Positions 1 through 11,668 of a DNA stretch of 64,000 nt are shown piece by piece (within the stretch, counting starts at the first letter, position 1; every line of letters starts with the position of its first letter). The notes under the pieces were generated by a model. The model searched no databases, was not told where the DNA came from, and saw only the letters and a program-made list of their open reading frames with translations. Position numbers and translations under genes: made by a program. The DNA lies in contig JADJFX010000038.1 of NCBI GenBank assembly GCA_016708345.1, positions 1 through 64,000 on the forward strand. The letters are read 5' to 3'. The DNA is from Candidatus Rhodoferax bjergmarkensis. Lineage in GTDB: Bacteria; Pseudomonadota; Gammaproteobacteria; Burkholderiales; Burkholderiaceae_C.

Positions 1-1351
1 AATGCCTTGGCCATCAAGCCCGATCGGGCTGTCGTCCACAGCAACCCGTTGTCTGCTGGATATCAACTACCCGTCAGACCACCAGCTCCCCGCCCGATTA
101 CTGGCGGCATCCAAACGCTTTGGTGAGCTGGGCGGCGCAAACAGCCCACCCCTATATTCAGTGTCCAAAGTCCTAGCATCGGACCGCCGCTTGCGGGTGG
201 TTTTGTATCGAGAGATCCGAAGAATCATCCTGTCGGCTTTTTTCTGGAAAAAGCGTGCTGGCAGCGACTTCGGCGGCAAACGCTGGCGCAGATTTATTAG
301 AACTGGCGGCTTACTCCCAGCACCCGCAAAGAGGACGAAGTCACAGCCTGGCTCAAGACGGCGTTCACGACTGGTGAAGCCCTTGGCTGATCTGAGGACG
401 GAAGCCGTCGCACGCCCGCACGATTCAAGACGGATGGGGTTCACGATCCTGATCGACCTTATGGGCTACATTTAGCTGACAACTGGCTGCCCCTGTTCGC
501 TTGGAAACCCGCACCCGTTCTGGCGGAGCTGTTTCAATATCGCCGACCACTGGAACGCTGCCATCGACCACTTTTGTAGCCGACCCTTGGACCTTGCCTG
601 CGACCCAAGAGGAATATTTCACTGAAAAATATGGCGGTTGCCGCAAACCCGGCTTTGTTTTACTGTTGCGCCGGACGCGGCAGTTCCTTGCAAATGGCTC
701 TACCAGCGTTGACCAACCACTTTGTCACCTTTGGCTGCTTCGCAACAACCCGGCCAAAATGAATGATCGGGTGGTTGCCCGTGGCTGTAAAAAGGTGCTC
801 CGTGTCCCGCAGCCAGCCGCCCGTTGCTCAAGGCCACCCAGTTTGTAAGAGCCGCTGGTGCGCCAGCGTGGTTGGTGAGCGGTTTTTGCGGTTTCAGGCA
901 TCGGGCGCCGGAAGCGCTTGATGCTCGAAGGCTCCGCCCCAGAGTCGACTATCTCGCGGCCTCCAACAGTTGAATGGACATAGCCCTAGACCCTTTCCCA
1001 CACCTGCGGCACCACCAGCGTGTAAGGGTCATTTGTGGATGGGCGTGCTCCGTGCTGACCCTTTCGGGCGATCGATTTCTATCTCGCCAGGAGTCGGCTT
1101 GTTGATGAATGCTGGCTCGCCTTTGGCGATCGCCTTTTTTTGCGAGGACTACGGAGCAGAGCGGTTGTACAGGCCGGTGATCTGGCAGCGATTGGCTATG
1201 CTTCGTCAGGCATTACTGGCAACTGGTACTCGGCCCGCCATTGTTTGACGCCACCGGTTTTGCTTTCCAATATTTTGAAACTGGTTTGAGCGGAAAGGGA
1301 CGGCATTTTTGCAAAAAGCATGACGCACCTCCACACACTCGTGCGTTGCGC
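1..1351 (+). pseudogene. SPINDLY-family O-GlcNAc-type transferase (TPR + GT41), 5' partial, many frameshifts
   Basis: Piecewise translation recovers the order expected for a SPINDLY-type protein: a TPR-like remnant at the left edge (ALAIKPDRAVVHSN), then DLMGYI near 455-472, FVADPWTLPATQEEYFTEK near 570-630, a KMNDRVVARG block near 758-785, and VDIALDPFP near 970-1000 followed by SGDRFLSRQ near 1065-1092. The family adds sugars to protein Ser/Thr. At least eight shifts of frame separate these blocks, yet each block is well conserved. The 5' end lies outside the window. Family assignment is good; whether the gene is truly broken is unclear, because every gene in this stretch shows the same damage. 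Confidence 0.7.
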
Positions 1352-2550
1352 ATGAACGCCGTTACATTTGACCAGATTATCGAGCACGTTCGCGCCAGTT
1401 GCGGCCGAGCAATACCCGCTGCTGCGCATCCGTGGGGCGGCACCATGATTTTTATTGGCCAGTCGCTGCAAGGCGAGGTGCTGGATGCGGAGTGCTCTGT
1501 GCGGCGTCGTCAGGCTACGAGCCCAGCGGAGCTTGACAGCTCGTCACCGTGCGCGGGCACGCTGCTGGATTGAGCTGGAAGGAGCTGGCCGAACACGGCC
1601 AATCCCCAGTTTGTTTTCACCTGTTTTTCCCTCGCGCTTACAGACTCACCCAGCCGCGCCACGTGGCGGCATGGTGGCGGGCGGTCTGAGTGGTCCGGCC
1701 CGTGCCAGCGTGGGCGGGGGCGTGACTTCCAGCGTTGGGCGTCAAATCGATCACCGGCCGTAGCGAACTGGCCACATTCCCCCGGCAAGTGTTATCAAAA
1801 ACGTGGCCGGGTATGACGTGTAACGCCTGATGGTGCAGGTGCCATGGGCACGCTGGGGTTAATGACCGGGAGCCTTCACCCCGCGTGCTGCTGCTTGCCC
1901 TCGCCGAGGCGCGACGCTGGTAAAGTTTGAACCGGGTCCAAACTCGTGCGCTGGCCCAGTTTGACCGTTTAGTTTCCAGCCTGGCTGCTGAACGCCAGTT
2001 GCTGGGTGCGAGACGACACGGGCCCCGGCGGCAGCCCTGAGTTGCTGTTTCAGTGCCTGCGCGGTGCCGTGGCGGCGGTGGAGTCGGCCTTAAGCCAGAT
2101 GACCCGGGAGGTACCCGGTACACGACAAGGACAACGCCGGTCGCGCCCGACTGGCAAACGCTTGCCGCAACCTGAAATTGCCCTTTCACACCACCAGAGG
2201 CGCAGAATTTGGCCCTTTGCAGGGCAGCTTTCAGTCTGCCCCCAAACCGCACCCCCTACTCTTTGCCTTTGCCCAGCCCGTTGAGGCGGCATGGCGGGCA
2301 GCGCTGGCTGTGGGCATCCGTGTCGGCCCCTGCAACAGTTTCGCTTCCCGCTGTTAACAGAACAGCTGGGCGGAAAGGGCCAATATTTTCATAGCTGCTC
2401 ACGCAGAAGATACGGGCGCCAGCGCCCGATTTAGCCCTCCAAAACCACTGATTGACCGCATTCATTACTAACCCAAGGCCGAGTTTGATCCGGCGCAGCA
2501 TTTTCAACCGTGGCCGTCTTCACCCGCAGTGGCAGGTAGCACTTGCTTGA
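1352..2550 (+). pseudogene. glcE: glycolate oxidase FAD-binding subunit GlcE, frameshifted
   Basis: GlcE is the FAD-binding subunit of the membrane-associated glycolate oxidase GlcDEF, which oxidises glycolate to glyoxylate. The start MNAVTFDQIIEHVRAS leads into GQSLQGEVLDAE and GGMVAGGLSGPARASVGG (near 1660-1720), the FAD-binding signature region, then KNVAGYDV near 1797-1820. A conserved C-terminal block (KAEFDP) lies near 2480. Single- and double-base indels and a stop directly after KNVAGYDV interrupt the frame. glcF follows within about 15 bases, supporting an operon. No glcD-like sequence precedes it: the upstream neighbour is the SPINDLY gene. The end is approximate. Confidence 0.8.
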
Positions 2551-2561
2551 TTTGAGACCCC

Positions 2562-3861
2562 ATGCAAACCAAACTAGCCCCCGAATACTCGCGCATCGGC
2601 CGACGGCGACGTGGCTACGAGGCGATTTTGGTGCAAAATGCTTTCGACTTGGTGGTTTTTGCAATGCCACCTCGCCCCACTGCCTACCAGTTGCTGGGCG
2701 ACGAGCTGGACGCAGCCACGCGGGCGGGGCACCTGATCAAGGCGTTCAGCTTTCGCGACACGCCTACACGCAAAACCCAGTTGCACCTGACCCCTGCCTG
2801 ACCTGCCGCAACTGCGAATCCACCTGCTCGGCGTGGCTTCTCCTCTCCATGGCCAGTTGCTGAGGCGAGTCGCAAACTGGTCGATGCCAGCAACAGCCGC
2901 GCCCTTTGCGGTGAGCCCTCGCTGGACCTCTGAAGGATGGGCCTTGACCTCACCCTATTTTTGGTCCGGCCATCTAGCTGGGCCGGGTTGCTGCGGCTAC
3001 TGCCGCCCGCTTCACTTCAAAACAAAATACCTGTCGCGCAGGACGCGGGCGCATGGGCCCATCGGCCAACACGCTAGCACTGGCGTCGCTGCTGGCGGTT
3101 GTGTGCAGCCAGCCATGCAGCTCCAACATCAACCGGGCCACTGCTGGTGCCGGGACGCCAGCCGGCATCCAGACCGTGATCGCGCCCGAGGCGGCCAGCG
3201 GCGCGGTCAAGTTTCATCGGAACGACCAAGAGGGCGGCAAAGCCGCAGATGCTTACCAACATCGACGCTTGGTGGCCCTACGGGCATATGCAGCAGGCAT
3301 TGTATCGGGTGTGGGGTGGAGGCGATCCGGATGAACGTCTCGGGCTGCGGCGTGCGACCGTCGGCGAATACGCCCACTTTTTGCATTGATGACCCGGCGT
3401 ACGCGGCTAAGGGCGTATCAGTGAACCGACAAAGACCTGAGTGAATGGTTGCCCGAGCTGGTCGGCAAGCTCAAGGAGTGATCACGACCGCAGTTGCGGT
3501 GCGGAAGCCGGACACATTGCCTTTCACCCACCCCGCACACCGTAAAGCACGGGACAGCAACTGCGCGGTGGCGTGGAAAACACTGGGGAACTGGGCTTTG
3601 ATCGTCCAGCCGCTCACAGCGCCTGTGAGCCCCTGACTTGTGTTGCAGTGGTTCAGCTGGCACCTATTCGATGCTGAACTCGCACTGGCGTACCAGCTTC
3701 GGGACCTAGCTCGGCCACCTGCAAGAGACTATCGGGGAATGCGCCAAGCCAGATTGCTTCCAGCCAATATGGGCTGCATTACCCACCTCAAAACGGGCAC
3801 CTCAATCCCGGTCAGGCACTGGATCGAGGCGCTGGATTATCGTTTGAGCCACGCTCCTTGA
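2562..3861 (+). pseudogene. glcF: glycolate oxidase iron-sulfur subunit GlcF, frameshifted
   Basis: GlcF carries the iron-sulfur clusters that take electrons from glycolate oxidation. The start MQTKLAPEYS is typical of the family. Recovered blocks in order are YQLLGDELD, PTRKTQLHL, the cysteine cluster CLTCRNCESTC (near 2795-2830), the CVQPAM motif (near 3105), APEAASGAVKFHRNDQEGGK (near 3184-3243), MNVSGCGV (near 3330) and the end PVRHWIEALDY. These fall in different frames with several indels between them. It sits directly behind glcE on the same strand. The identification is secure; the frameshifts could be sequence error. Confidence 0.82.
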
Positions 3862-3962
3862 CGGGGGCGCGGCTGGACGATGGATGGCATTGGTCGGGCG
3901 ATTTGCCCGCAGTGAAAAAAGTGCGGGTGACTGGCGCTTTGGCTTATTTGTTGACAACGGTT

Positions 3963-6183
3963 TTATTGGTTAAAGCTTGGGGTCGCTGCCTTGGCAGCTG
4001 GTTTTGCTGCTTTGGTCGCGCCGGACGCCGTTTTGACCACCGCTTTGGAAACTGCCTTGGGCCCGCTGGTTTGGCTAATTGACGCCTTCCCGGCAGGTGC
4101 CGCCTTTGGCGTGAAACACCACCCTTCCTAGTCAAACGCGCTGGCTGGTCACGGCCTTGGCAATCGCCCCGTCGGAGAATACCTCGTCTTTCATACCCGA
4201 GATGGCCGCCAGTTTGCTGCCATGCTTGAGACTCCAGCTTCCAGGGGTCTTTGACCTTTCACCCCGTGAAAGATCGCGGACCGACGCAGAACACTTCAAA
4301 GCGACCTTCGAGCGCGGGCACAATGGTTTCGGCCAAGCAGGCGTAGATACCGTTGTCGGGCAGGCTGGATACTTTTCATGCGCTACAGCACCCCCCCAGG
4401 CAGTCTGACCCCGCCGACCCCGATCACCGTGCACATCCGGGCGTTTTGGCAAACATCGCTGGCAGGCAGATCGAGCGGACCGGCCACGTCGGCGATGACC
4501 CGGCCGTGCTTGATCGCTCAGTAAGGATGTCTCTAGAATCTCTTTGCTCACGCCTGAGGTGGATGTGACGATCATGTCCATATCATTCCAGCGCAATTCG
4601 TTGTAACTCACCGTGGTGAAGACCTCGGCGTTAGGCGTTTCCCCGCAGGATGGAGGCCTTGAGTTCGTCTAGCTTGGTTCAGGGTATATCCGGCCAAATA
4701 AACCTCGTCAAAGGTCAGCTCCATTAACAGGCGGGCGCTGACTGAGCCGGATCGAGCCAGAGGCACCGATCACCATGGTCTTGGCAGCCACTTTGCGGTT
4801 CTTTGTGGATTTCCAGCGTGTTCCATGCGGCGCACATAGCGTCAGCTGCTGCCTCCACAAAGCACCCGATGCGGAAGGGTTGTTGCCCGTCGTAACGGAA
4901 TGGCGGGCGCGGGGCGCGACCGTCACGACCTGGTGTCGTCCACCACTTTGCGGAACGCCCCCAGGACCTCCATGATTCGCGCGCCCTTTCTCAGCCATTT
5001 TCGAAGGCTACCAGCAATTTGCGGTATGGTGAACTGTGGGCTAGTGCGCCAGCATCTCCGGGCGTTCCACCAATCGAAATCAGCCAGCCTTCAGCTTCGC
5101 GCTGGTAGGAAATGATGTTGTCCATTTTGTAATAGATAAATGGCGGCAGTTGTGCCGCCAACCGCTCAACCTGATTCATCACTAACTTGGGAGTAGCCGC
5201 CGGAACGGGTACCCCCTTTTACTGTTATAGGTCTGACTCAGAGGGTGAACTACAAACGCAAAACGGCGTATGTTCGCGAAACTTTCCGGTAAGTAGCAGG
5301 CGCGGCACAATTTTGCTTCTCATCCAGAATTTCATCAAAATCGTCGGCTCGAGACTTTCTTTCCCGGTATTTTTGTCCAATGCCGCCAGAATCATCGTTT
5401 AATCGTGTACGCTCACTACCTTTCGAACGCTTTGTGATACATCCACCACCAAGCTGATTCCTGCAAGCGGTGAAAACGCCAAACGCTCGTCGTCGACCTG
5501 ACGTGATATGGCTCTTCCTTCCAAGCTTGGGATTCGTCACGGCCTTGATTTCGGCAAAGTGCCGACAAATTAAAGACTTGGCCACAGACCGTTTGCCATT
5601 GATCTTGTAATCAGACACGAACTTTCTAGTATCGACCGTGTTTGCCGCTGAGCATCAGATCACTGCCTTTATGGTTAACTCCAGTTAGTTCCAGTTGAGC
5701 CAAGCATGGCCGGTGATCCGGTTGGAACAGGGGCGTCGGCAAACTCAGGTTTTTTGAGTATCGGATGACGGCCACCGCTTATGTCGTAAATTGCGCATGC
5801 CGGAGAGAAACAGAAACAAGGTTGTTATTGGCTAAGTGACCCAGTCTTTTGAACATGGTGAATGGCACGCACCCGTGGTAGAAGGCGGCACAAAGTGGCA
5901 CCGCGGTGGTCACCGGAACGCGCAACCACCATTTGTGCCAATCGCTTCGGATTCCCTTGTTGGTGACGGTGCGCAGGCCCATGAAAGTGGTCGCGGATTC
6001 ACCCAGCCCAATCCGCATCGGCAGTCGCCCGACGGCACCGCATCAACTCCCACGCGCCTTTCCGGCGTCCTGGTCGACACCGAGCCGGCGCACCGAGAAA
6101 TCCCTGACTCAAGGAACCTTGGTCTTGAAACCTTCAAAATCCCGTTTACGGAAACCAAGCGTCACCGTCACTACCTTTTTCAT
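3963..6183 (-). pseudogene. COG5322-type Rossmann dehydrogenase with Lys/Ala-rich tail, frameshifted
   Basis: The start MKKVVTVTLGF and blocks spread over about 2.2 kb resemble the long predicted amino-acid dehydrogenase family (COG5322), relatives of which include cyanobacterial acyl-ACP reductase. Visible parts are QLPPFIYYKMDNIISYQ and EGWLISIGGTP (near 5040-5165), SVTTGNNPSASGALW (near 4855-4900), the Rossmann turn KTMVIGASGSI (near 4765-4800), DMDMIVTSTSGVSKEIL (near 4525-4580) and KLAAISGMKDEVFSD (near 4170-4215). One open stretch of Lys, Ala and Ser (for example KAVVKTASGATKAAKPAAK) forms the C-terminus to 3963. An alcohol dehydrogenase gene lies directly upstream. The true substrate cannot be told from sequence. 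Confidence 0.6.
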
Positions 6184-6344
6184 CAAACCGCTCCTCATCC
6201 AAAACAACAACCACCACGCGCCTGATCTGCACCTGCAACCAGGGGAAATCCGTATTTTCGATCAATCCACGCGCCAGCGTCTGCCGGCCTGTCAATCACC
6301 TTTTATCAAACAGCTTTTTGCGACGACCTGAGAACTCCCTGCCA

Positions 6345-7540
6345 AGCAACGCTCTAGCGAATGATGTCCTTCACAAACTCTGCTTTGTGACATGTAGCGC
6401 GGCACTGGTAGTCTGTATGCGTTCTCCCAGTAGGCAGCCTTGGCCAGCTCAGGATGTTACTTTCGCGCAACGCTTCCAGATAGCTTGGAACGCCCAAACT
6501 TATTCAGCCGTTCGACGGCATCCATGAACTGCCCGCCAGCACGTTGTGCCGGCTCACCCTTCGTTGACCGATGCGGGAACCGCCAATCGGGGCCAAACGG
6601 TCCAGTGATGGCTGGCGCTGAATAGCGCAACGCTTATGGCAGCATGACGGCGCTGGTCAAACCATGGGGCGTGGTAGCAGGCCGCCAAACCGGTGGGCGA
6701 TGGCATGCACATAACCCACACTGGCACGGTAAATGCAAAAACCGGCGTAGGTGGAGGCCAGTGCCATTTTTTTCGCGCGTAGCCGAAGTTTTGCCGTCTT
6801 TGTAAGCGGTACAGGTTTTGAAACAGTCCGACAGCTGACAGCGCCATCGCGTCCGAATAAGGCGGACCCAGGCCGACAAATGCTCCACCGCATGGGTGAG
6901 TGCGTCAATGCCGGTGGCCGCCGCATGGGCGCGGCAGGCCAGCTGACTGCGAGGGTCAAGTGGGCAGCCATCTGGGACGATGCGTGGGTCGATGATGGAC
7001 GAGCTTTTTGTGCGTTTCGGGGTCAGAAATGACCGCTGCCACAGTAACTTCTGAACTGGTGCCCACGCGGTAGGGACGCCAAATTTGACCGGGTTGTGCA
7101 GGCCCTGAAACAGCCCGCCAGTTTGCGCAGCGGTTTGTCATTATTCACCGCCACCGCAATGGCTTTCGGAAGCGTCCATCGAGGAGCCGCCGCCAAACGC
7201 CACAATGGCGCTCACATCCGTGGGACTTGTAGAACTCGATACCTTTTTCGACCGGGAATCGGCGCATCGGGGTGATTTCGTCAAACACCACATACTGAGC
7301 GCCGACGGTCAATTCGTCTGTCAGGGCTTTTGAGCAAGCCCAGCTTGGAGATGATGCTGTCCGAGACGATCAAAATCTTGCTATACCCAAATCCTGCAAT
7401 GGCCTGCCCCAGTCGGCCACTGGCACCAAGCCCGACCAGCAAGGTGGGTTGTGGAATGGGATGAAACGGGTTACCAGACCCGCTCCCCGCATGATGGTTC
7501 CCAAACCACGTTCAAGCACGGAATCGCTCAACAAATTCAT
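6345..7540 (-). pseudogene. iron-containing alcohol dehydrogenase, frameshifted
   Basis: The start MNLLSDSVLERGLGTIMRG is preceded by AAGGAGAT at good spacing. Further blocks match the iron-dependent (group III) alcohol dehydrogenases: SKAIAVAVNNDKPLRKLAG (near 7100-7165), SEVTVAAVISDPETHKKLV (near 6985-7060) and TYAGFCIYRASVGYVHAIAH with the metal-ligand histidines (near 6695-6760). These enzymes interconvert alcohols and aldehydes with NAD(P). The frame is broken several times. It is followed on the same strand by the COG5322-type dehydrogenase, so the pair may handle an aldehyde/alcohol couple. The C-terminal end is approximate. Confidence 0.75.
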
Positions 7541-7869
7541 TAACAAGAGATATCTCCTTGCAGATATTGGCGTGGGTTGAGCATACCATGTCCGCAAAGC
7601 TTACCGTCATCGCGAATACTATAAACACGGACAAACCCCGATAGCCAGAACGCGCAACCCTGTCATCATCGCAAGAACACTTCGCTGCACCAAGATGCAA
7701 GTTGATCGCCATGCTATTTGCAGCTTCAGACAATCGCTCCATCAAAGACGTTGCAATATGACCCCGCAGGCAGACGCGCATTCAAATTTGCACCAAGCGC
7801 TTGTGCTGCCATAGAATGACAAACCGCACAACCTTCTGCCGCTGGTGGGCTTTGGACGATTGTGCTCAC
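7541..7869. other. intergenic region between divergent alcohol dehydrogenase and kinase genes
   Basis: About 330 bases lie between the divergent starts. Short open frames occur on the minus strand (for example 7742-7927), but I recognise no family in them and they lack a convincing ribosome binding site. The stretch probably holds the two promoters; I could not place them with confidence because this part of the sequence contains many indels. Confidence 0.4.
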
Positions 7870-9815
7870 ATGTCGGAACCCATGATTGAATCGCCAATTC
7901 ACGTTGCAGCACCAGAGGTTGACTCACATTGATGCCCCGAAGTCAGGCACCTGACTGGGAGAATCCGAAATCTTGGGGTTGTTGGGCGTTGGCGGTTTCG
8001 GCATGGTCTACCGGGCCTATGACCATTCACTGCACCGGGATGTGGCCATCAAAGAGTACTTGCCCACCTGGTTAGGCTGTGCGTGCTGATGAGGTACCGA
8101 ACATTAGCATTCGAACCCCGGCTGATCATCCGACTTTCCAAGTGGGCTGGCGTCTTTGTCGCAGAGGCCCGCATGCTAGAGTTTGAACACCCTCACTGGT
8201 GCGGGTTTTCAGATTCTGGAAGCCAATGGCACGGCCTTACATGGCGATGCCCCTGTACCGCGGCATGACCTCAAACAGGCCAGAACCCGAATGCAAACGC
8301 CACCCAGTGAGGCTTGGCTGGCAAGGTATTGTGGTCAGTACGGCGCACTCAAAGTCTTGCACCGAGGCCATGCGCTGCACCGCGATGTATCGCCTGACAA
8401 TATTTTTCTGCAAGATATCGGGCCGCCCTGTTGTTGGACTTGGGCCGCGCGCGTTGCCATCAATGACAACTCCAAAGGAGCACACGGGCCATATTGGAAG
8501 GTGAATTTCGCACCAATTGAACAATATGCTGACGTTCGTGGTACGCCGCAAGGCCCTTGACGGACTTTATTCACTGGCGGCCGTGGTGCACCGCATGCTT
8601 TGCAACGAAGCACCCACGCCCGCCACGATCCGGGCTGTCAACGACAGCTTGCTCTCTTTGAAAGTATCGCGAAAACGGTTGAGACAATTCGGACTCAGTT
8701 ACCTGAAAGCTTTGTGGCGGCCATTGACGCAGCCCTGAGCATTCGCCCAGAAGACCGACCGCAATCGGTTCAGCTGTTCGCATCGGGCGCTTGGTCCGAC
8801 AACGCCCAACGGCATGTCATCGTTTGACTGGCGGTGAGTTGGACCCGGCCTGCCTGCCAAACGGCGAGCTGTTTGGCCTCGTCGACCGGTCACGCAAGTC
8901 GAGCGTTCTTGCCGTCAAGTTCCGGCAATGACTACCTCTCAACCCAACTCCATCAAACCCGCGCCGGAAAACGACAACGATTTGTGATGAAAGAGACGAT
9001 CCATCCACCGTCATTGAGCCGTGGAGCCGCTGAGCCACCCGATCTACCTGAGCCACAACCAGTCAAACTCAGCGTTGAACAAAAAAAACGCGTGAGCGAG
9101 CGGCAGGTGTTCAGGCAGCGGAAAACGACCGAATACTTTTGTCTGCTGAGGCGGTTGCCTTGGCGCAACCCTTGGTTGCTTCGCGGCGGAGAATCGTCGA
9201 TCCAACATCGCTTGGTTGATCGTTTTCTTTGGTAGTGGCACTTGGATTTGCTGTAACTTGGAGTTGGCGCAGCACTTGGCAAGTCAGTCGCAGCAGTGCC
9301 GAAAGTTGTTGCACCAGTGTTCAACCCGGTCCTTGACACACCCTCTGCTGCATCGACCCTGGTGGTCAGCGGTCTGTCACCCAAACAGCACCTGCACTGA
9401 CTCCCATCCCGTCACCCGTGATTAAACCAATGAAGTCACCACCGACATCCGCCTTGCCAGTGCCCAAATCGGCGACAAAAGCAAAGCACACAAACCGAAC
9501 CAAGCGAAATGTCGCATCTGCGCCGAAAGTGAAAATACCTGAGGTCGTGCAGCCTAGTGTGGCAGCAACGCCAGCACCTGCACCTGTCGCACCCGGAGCC
9601 TGCGGTCGCAGCGGCACCAAAACCGGTGGAACCTTGATGACGGCAGAAAACTCTGCGCTGACAAAGGGCTCGGACCCGGCCCATGTGCATCTTTCAAGGC
9701 CTGTCAGCGGCCAGAGCTGGTCAACACGCCGACCCGCATTGAAAACGAACAACGCCCTTGGCGCAATACGCAAAACACCCCGGTAGCACAAGCTAGGGCC
9801 GACCGATTGGGCTAG
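7870..9815 (+). pseudogene. Ser/Thr protein kinase (Hanks type), frameshifted
   Basis: The kinase subdomains are visible in order: the glycine-rich loop GVGGFGMVYRAYD (near 7983-8022), DVAIKEYLPT with the catalytic lysine (near 8040-8070), the catalytic loop LHRDVSPDNIFLQD (near 8375-8415), a DLG metal-binding variant (near 8435-8450), NFAPIEQYADV (near 8505-8540) and DLYSLAAVVHRMLCNEAPTP. After about 8900 the protein becomes a long Pro/Ala/Lys-rich region, and the end (SFKACQRPELVNTP near 9690-9725, then AQARADRLG) is typical of bacterial kinases with a C-terminal tail. Probable start is the ATG at 7870 (MSEPMIESPIHVAAPEV). Many single-base indels interrupt it. Confidence 0.72.
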
Positions 9816-9828
9816 TGTTTTGGGCGGA

Positions 9829-10308
9829 TCAGGCAGCCACCAAGGCAGCCTCAATATCCGCCGCCATACCGCTTGGCGCATCAGTCGGTGCATAACGCTT
9901 AAGAACCTGACCGTCCTTGGCACTAAAACTTGGTGAAATTCCATTTGATGGATTTGCCGCCCAGCAAGCCTGGTGCTTCTTGGACAACCATTGATACAGC
10001 GGATGCGCCTGCTTGCCGCTGACATCAATTTTTAGCCATCATGGGAAAGGTCACCCCTGAACTGAGCTGGCAGAACTCCGAGATTTCTTCATTGCTGCCC
10101 GAATCTTGCGATGCAAATTGATTGCAATGGAAAACCCAGTACCACCAGCCCTTTGTTGCCAAATTGCTGATGCAAGGTCTCTAACCCGGCAAACCGGGTA
10201 AAACCACAGGCGCTGGCGATGGACAATCAGCATGACTTTCCTTTGTACCGCCCAAAGGGACGGACTTGCCGTTGATCTGCAAGGCTCGAAATCGTAAACA
10301 GAACTCAT
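9829..10308 (-). pseudogene. glutathione peroxidase, frameshifted
   Basis: The start MSSVYDFE, followed by VPLGQYKGKVMLIVN-like and SACGFTP-like sequence in alternating frames (near 10170-10260), marks a glutathione peroxidase family thiol peroxidase. The conserved IKWNFTKFLV motif region is recognisable near 9915-9950, and a C-terminus ending in Ala-rich sequence closes at 9829. The family reduces hydroperoxides in the cytoplasm or periplasm. The length, about 160 codons, fits. Several indels break the frame. It converges tightly with the kinase gene, whose stop is 13 bases away. Confidence 0.75.
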
Positions 10309-10454
10309 GCGTTATTCCAGTCAAAAATGGGGTTTCTCCGGCGCATCGTTGCCGATGAAAAACGGTTTATCATAAGTCGCGAAGCAAACACTTTGCATTC
10401 GTGAGCCTTTAATAATCGACAACTGAAATTAATCACGATAAGGGCACCTCCAGC

Positions 10455-11668
10455 ATGCAGTTGCACCTTGCAAGGTTTGCACTTTGCTTCGCAACCGCCG
10501 CCCGCCAAAATAGCGACGTTCAGGCCGAGGCGACTACCGAGACACCGCGGCGCTTTCGAATCTTGGCTACTTTCGTGGTGCCGGTCAATTTTGATCTACG
10601 TTGCTGAATTCTGGTTTCACCCAGTGGCCAAGAGTCGGCCCGGCACGCGAATTGGGCCAATGCCATAGGCTGGATTCATGCCGTCATGTGCGTGTCCATG
10701 GTCATTCTTGGTCCGGCAATTCATCGGTTTCTTACCAGCGTTCTTTGAACACAACAAAATTTTCGCTCTGTCCCCTGCAAATTCTGTTTTGCATAAGTTG
10801 TTTGATGTTTGGCGTCGCCTTGTCAGTGGCTGACCAAATGGTCTCGCCAATACGACCAACTTTGCGATGATCAGCTTGATTGTCGCCATGATGTCCCTGA
10901 TGCGGCCCGTGATGGTCACCTCTGTCTTTTTCGCCACTTACTTGATTTTTCAACGCCCGGCGATCACCCAGCCCGATCTCAATTTGCGGCTGGACGGCGC
11001 GCAGCCACAGCGCGAGCGCCACCGCTGATGAGCATCATTGCATCCATTGTGGTGTGGCGTCAGTACGTGGCATCTGTGCTGCTCAGACGGGAGATTACCC
11101 ACGCCAATGAGACCATGGCCGATCAGCAAGCCGAATTGGCTTTATGGCCACCCGCGACCCTTGACCGGCCTGCTTGCGCCGAGTTCATCCGTTTGCCAAA
11201 ATCGAACTGGCCCGCGCCACCCGCTTTCCAACCGATACCGGCATCCTGATGGTTGACCCGGATTTTTCAAGCGGATCAACGACACCGGGGCACCCGGGTG
11301 GTGATGCTGTTTTGCAACAGGTCGGCGCTTTGTTGACCAACGGTGCGCAGCACGGACATCGTGGCACGCATGGGGGCGAGGGAATTCATTGTGTTGCTGC
11401 CCAATACCTCGCGCGATGGTAGTTTGGCCGTGGCTGAAAAACCGCGCGCTGGTGCGGGAACGCCCACTTGAAATTGACGGCAAACTGATTCCCGTCACTG
11501 CCAGCCGGGTGTCAGCGGATTCTCGCGAACACAGCAGGGCCATTGAAAGTCTGTATGCCGCCGCCGATCACGCCCTGTATACCGCCAAGCGTGGTCGCGA
11601 CCGTGTGGAATTCTGCCGAGCCGCAAGCCATTGCAGCACCTTCGAAATTTGTCGGTCAGCAAAGTTAA
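10455..11668 (+). pseudogene. diguanylate cyclase with membrane-associated N-terminus, frameshifted
   Basis: The C-terminal half is a GGDEF domain. Visible pieces are ATRDPLTGLLA-like sequence near 11150, IELARATRFPTDTGILMVD (near 11195-11255), the active-site region GGEGIHCVA, a damaged GGEEF (near 11373-11400), and the C-terminal ADHALYTAKRG signature (near 11560-11595). The N-terminal half contains hydrophobic stretches consistent with membrane segments. Diguanylate cyclases make cyclic di-GMP. The frame changes repeatedly. The gene ends on AEPQAIAAPSKFVG and its stop overlaps the stop of the convergent exporter gene. The start is uncertain. Confidence 0.7.
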
